64,000 nt of DNA from GWE2-42-39 sp942493345 (GTDB lineage: Bacteria; Bacteroidota; Bacteroidia; Bacteroidales; Prolixibacteraceae), in assembly GCA_942493345.1 (NCBI GenBank), contig OW818695.1, forward strand, positions 1,240,001 to 1,304,000, written 5' to 3'. The first letter of the stretch is position 1; each line of letters starts with the position of its first letter. Positions 61,965-64,000 of this stretch are shown in pieces. The position numbers and the translations under genes were made by a program. Below the pieces are notes generated by a model that made no database searches, was not told the origin of the DNA, and saw only the letters and a program-made list of their open reading frames with translations.

Positions 61965-63335
61965 ATGAAGAATATTGAAAAATACATTGATGAAAATAAA
62001 GACCGCTTTTTAGACGAGCTTTTCAGCCTTATTCGCATCCCATCAATTAGTTCGGTAGCTGCCCACAAAACGGATATGTACAAAGCTGCTGAATGCTGGA
62101 AAAAGATTTTACTGGACGCAGGCGCCGATCTTGCCGAAGTATATGAAACGGCCGGAAATCCGGTTACCTACGGAGAAAAGATAGTCGATCCGGCGTTACC
62201 AACTGTTTTGGTATACGGACACATGGATGTGATGCCCGTCGATCCGGTAAATTTATGGGTCAGCCCTCCGTTCGATCCGGAAATACGCGATGGGAAAATA
62301 TGGGCCCGTGGGGCCGACGACGACAAAGGACAGGGGTTCATGCATGCAAAAGCGTTCGAATACATGGTAAAAACCGACGCTTTACCTTGTAATGTGAAAT
62401 TTATGATTGAAGGGGAAGAAGAAATTGGTTCTCCAAATTTAGGCCAATGGTGCCGCGATCACAAGGAAATGCTGAAAGCCGATGTCATTCTGGTTTCCGA
62501 CACGTCGATGATTGCCCGCGATACACCTTCAATAACTACCGGACTGCGTGGTTTGGCGTACTGGCAGGTCGAAGTGACTGGCCCAAACAAAGATTTGCAT
62601 TCCGGTTTGTTTGGCGGTGCAGTTGCAAACCCGATTAACGAACTGGCAAAGCTGATTGCCCAAATGATAAACGGAAACGGGCACATTACCATTCCCTGTT
62701 TTTACGACGATGTGCTGGAAGTATCGGACGAAGAACGCAAACTCCTCTCCGGCGCTCCTTTCGATGTGGAAAAATACAAGCAAGCCATTGATGTGAAAGA
62801 ACTGGCCGGAGAAAAAGGTTATTCGACCACCGAGCATACTGGTATCCGTCCGACTTTTGATGTATGTGGAATTTGGGGCGGTTATACCGGGGAAGGGACC
62901 AAAACTGTTTTGCCATCGAAAGCATTTGCCAAAATTTCATGTCGTTTAGTTCCAAACCAAAACCATCTGGCGATTGCTGAACTTTTCAAAAGACATTTTG
63001 AAAGCATTGCCCCGAAATCGGTAAAAGTTGAAGTTACTTCGCTGCACGGCGGGCAGGGGTATGTTTGCCCGATTGATTTACCGGCTTATCAGGCGGCGGA
63101 AAAAGCATACAGTGAGGTGTACGGAAAGCGCCCTGTTCCGTTCCGTAGCGGGGGCAGCATCCCCATTATTTCAACCTTTGAGGAAGTGCTTGGAATAAAA
63201 ACGGTGTTGATGGGTTTCGGCCTTGAGTCGGATTCCATTCATTCGCCAAACGAAAACTTTCCGTTGGAACAATTCTTCAACGGCATAAAAACCATTCCGC
63301 TATTTTACAAGTATTTTGCTGAAATGAAGAAGTAG
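61965..63335 (+). CDS. M20 family dipeptidase
   Basis: A 456-residue metallopeptidase of the M20/carnosinase group. Metal-binding and catalytic motifs are LVYGHMDVMPVDP, ARGADDDKGQGFMHA, FMIEGEEEIGSPN, LVSDTSM and the late GFGLESDSIHSPNENFPLEQ. The insertion dimerisation domain starts near residue 205 (GPNKDLHSGLFGGAVANPIN). It hydrolyses dipeptides with unsubstituted N-termini in the cytoplasm. It is transcribed alone and followed by a hairpin terminator. Confidence 0.93.
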   Translation: MKNIEKYIDENKDRFLDELFSLIRIPSISSVAAHKTDMYKAAECWKKILLDAGADLAEVYETAGNPVTYGEKIVDPALPTVLVYGHMDVMPVDPVNLWVSPPFDPEIRDGKIWARGADDDKGQGFMHAKAFEYMVKTDALPCNVKFMIEGEEEIGSPNLGQWCRDHKEMLKADVILVSDTSMIARDTPSITTGLRGLAYWQVEVTGPNKDLHSGLFGGAVANPINELAKLIAQMINGNGHITIPCFYDDVLEVSDEERKLLSGAPFDVEKYKQAIDVKELAGEKGYSTTEHTGIRPTFDVCGIWGGYTGEGTKTVLPSKAFAKISCRLVPNQNHLAIAELFKRHFESIAPKSVKVEVTSLHGGQGYVCPIDLPAYQAAEKAYSEVYGKRPVPFRSGGSIPIISTFEEVLGIKTVLMGFGLESDSIHSPNENFPLEQFFNGIKTIPLFYKYFAEMKK

Positions 63336-63348
63336 CTGACATTGATCA

Positions 63349-63380
63349 TTGAGAGTTTCACTTATGTGAAGCTCTCAATA
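63349..63380 (+). terminator. Hairpin after the M20 dipeptidase gene
   Basis: ATTGAGAG and TTTCAC pair with GTGAA and CTCTCAAT around a TTAT loop, with one G-T pair. It begins 14 bases after the dipeptidase stop and is followed by AAGACTTTT. Confidence 0.7.
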
Positions 63381-63405
63381 AGACTTTTGAATAGATTAAT
63401 TTTCA

Positions 63406-63436
63406 ACCGCACCCGGAGATTAAAATCTCCGCACCC
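63406..63436 (+). repeat. Dispersed copy of the palindromic repeat
   Basis: A CCGCACCC tail is followed by GGAGATTAAAATCTCC and another GCACCC tail. This is one full unit plus the tail of a preceding unit of the array seen at 32571-32692, lying between convergent genes about 31 kb away. Confidence 0.85.
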
Positions 63437-63443
63437 ACTTTTC

Positions 63444-64000
63444 TCAAAAGAAATCTTCAACCCGGGTCGGCTGTTCCTGAATGCTGCTTTTTTCATCGCA
63501 GTTGAGGTCTATGTTGAAACCTGCGGGTACTTCGAAATCTTTCGCAAAAGGTTTATACGGAAGACTCGGGTCGGCATACACTTTATTCATAAATCGTCCC
63601 CAAATGGGCAATGCCATGTTCGCGCCCTGTCCTTCCGAAAGATTATCGAAATGAATGCTGCGCAGGTCGGCGCCAGTCCATGCTACGGCTGCAATTTGCG
63701 GGGTTATACCGCAAAACCAGCCATCGGAATGATTTTGGGTGGTCCCGGTTTTCCCGGCAATGGGGCCTTGTAATTTGCCGTAAACTTCGTGCCAGCGCAA
63801 ACGTCCGCCCGAACCCTCGTCGATCACCCCGCGCATGAGGTTGACCATCAGGTAAGCTGTTTGTTCGTCGATGGCAACATGCCGTTCCGGTTTAAAACGG
63901 GCAACCACATTTCCGTGTTTATCTTCGATATGAGTAACAAAAACAGGCTGTGTATAAACACCCTTATTGGCAAAAGTTCCGTAAGCGCCAACCATTTCAT
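63444..64000 (-). CDS. Penicillin-binding protein 1A, C-terminal part
   Basis: The gene enters from the right edge; the last ~185 codons are visible. SGVxxx-type sequence is absent, but the third transpeptidase motif KTGTTQNHSDGWFCGIT is clear, preceded by YLMVNLMRGVIDEGSGGRLR and followed by VAWTGADLRSIHF, the pattern of class A bifunctional PBPs. MVGAYGTFANKGVYTQPVFV is the usual segment before it. The enzyme would polymerise and cross-link peptidoglycan at the inner membrane. The N-terminal glycosyltransferase domain lies outside the window. Confidence 0.93.
   Translation of the reverse strand, partial: EMVGAYGTFANKGVYTQPVFVTHIEDKHGNVVARFKPERHVAIDEQTAYLMVNLMRGVIDEGSGGRLRWHEVYGKLQGPIAGKTGTTQNHSDGWFCGITPQIAAVAWTGADLRSIHFDNLSEGQGANMALPIWGRFMNKVYADPSLPYKPFAKDFEVPAGFNIDLNCDEKSSIQEQPTRVEDFF

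Overview
The window comes from a Bacteroidota chromosome, most likely a Bacteroidales/Marinilabiliales-type marine or anaerobic member. The evidence is a SusC/SusD pair, GH92 and sulfatase genes, two ECF sigma/anti-sigma sets (one FecI/FecR), promoters resembling the TTTG-N19-TAnnTTTG consensus of this phylum, weak or absent Shine-Dalgarno sequences, four-helix-bundle and DUF3332 proteins, and sirtuin and PmoA-like families typical of the phylum. Species cannot be named from the sequence alone.

Layout. (1) 1-2.5 kb: a redox cluster on the minus strand (NfnA-like FAD/NAD subunit, GltA-like subunit, start of a dihydroorotate-dehydrogenase-like protein) with a perfect TGTGA-N6-TCACA palindrome in its promoter. 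(2) 2.7-23.1 kb: a polysaccharide utilisation region. A GntR regulator and a SusC-SusD-DUF3823 operon lie on the minus strand. GH92, GH92, S1 sulfatase, GH92 remnant, mannose-6-phosphate isomerase, ROK kinase and MFS sugar transporter lie on the plus strand. It reads as a system for sulfated alpha-mannosides, but it is heavily damaged: SusC has an in-frame amber stop, three GH92 genes are truncated or frameshifted, and one block is anomalous G-rich sequence. Assembly error and real decay cannot be separated by reading. (3) 23.7-27.2 kb: histidine kinase, response regulator and aldose epimerase. (4) 27.2-43.3 kb: mostly housekeeping genes (octaheme TPR cytochrome, nadD, gmk, yicC, rbfA, methyltransferase, LolE-like permease, AspT/YidE-like transporter, pepE, beta-barrel protein, ECF sigma pair, S41 protease, dCMP deaminase, tRNA-Leu).

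(5) 44.0-51.3 kb: the most unusual set. FecI and FecR are followed by three exported proteins: an STN domain joined to a two-DTG aspartic protease and PDZ domain; an STN domain joined to a carboxypeptidase-regulatory-like domain; and an MG2 protein ending in a TonB-receptor plug-like domain. No beta-barrel receptor is present. The parts of one TonB-dependent transducer appear to be spread over several proteins, with a protease added.

(6) 51.3-56.0 kb: fRMsr, beta-barrel protein, sirtuin, degenerate Nudix protein, purple-acid-phosphatase-like phosphoesterase, RluA. (7) 56.2-61.8 kb: an operon of UroD-like protein, two PmoA-like proteins and a Gfo/Idh/MocA oxidoreductase, divergent from an AraC regulator; the shared intergenic region carries a 21-bp-spaced direct repeat. 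(8) 62-64 kb: M20 dipeptidase and the 3' end of a PBP1A gene.

Two repeat classes are scattered through the window: a roughly 31-bp palindromic unit whose arms change in a compensating way, and tandem heptamers next to or inside gene ends.
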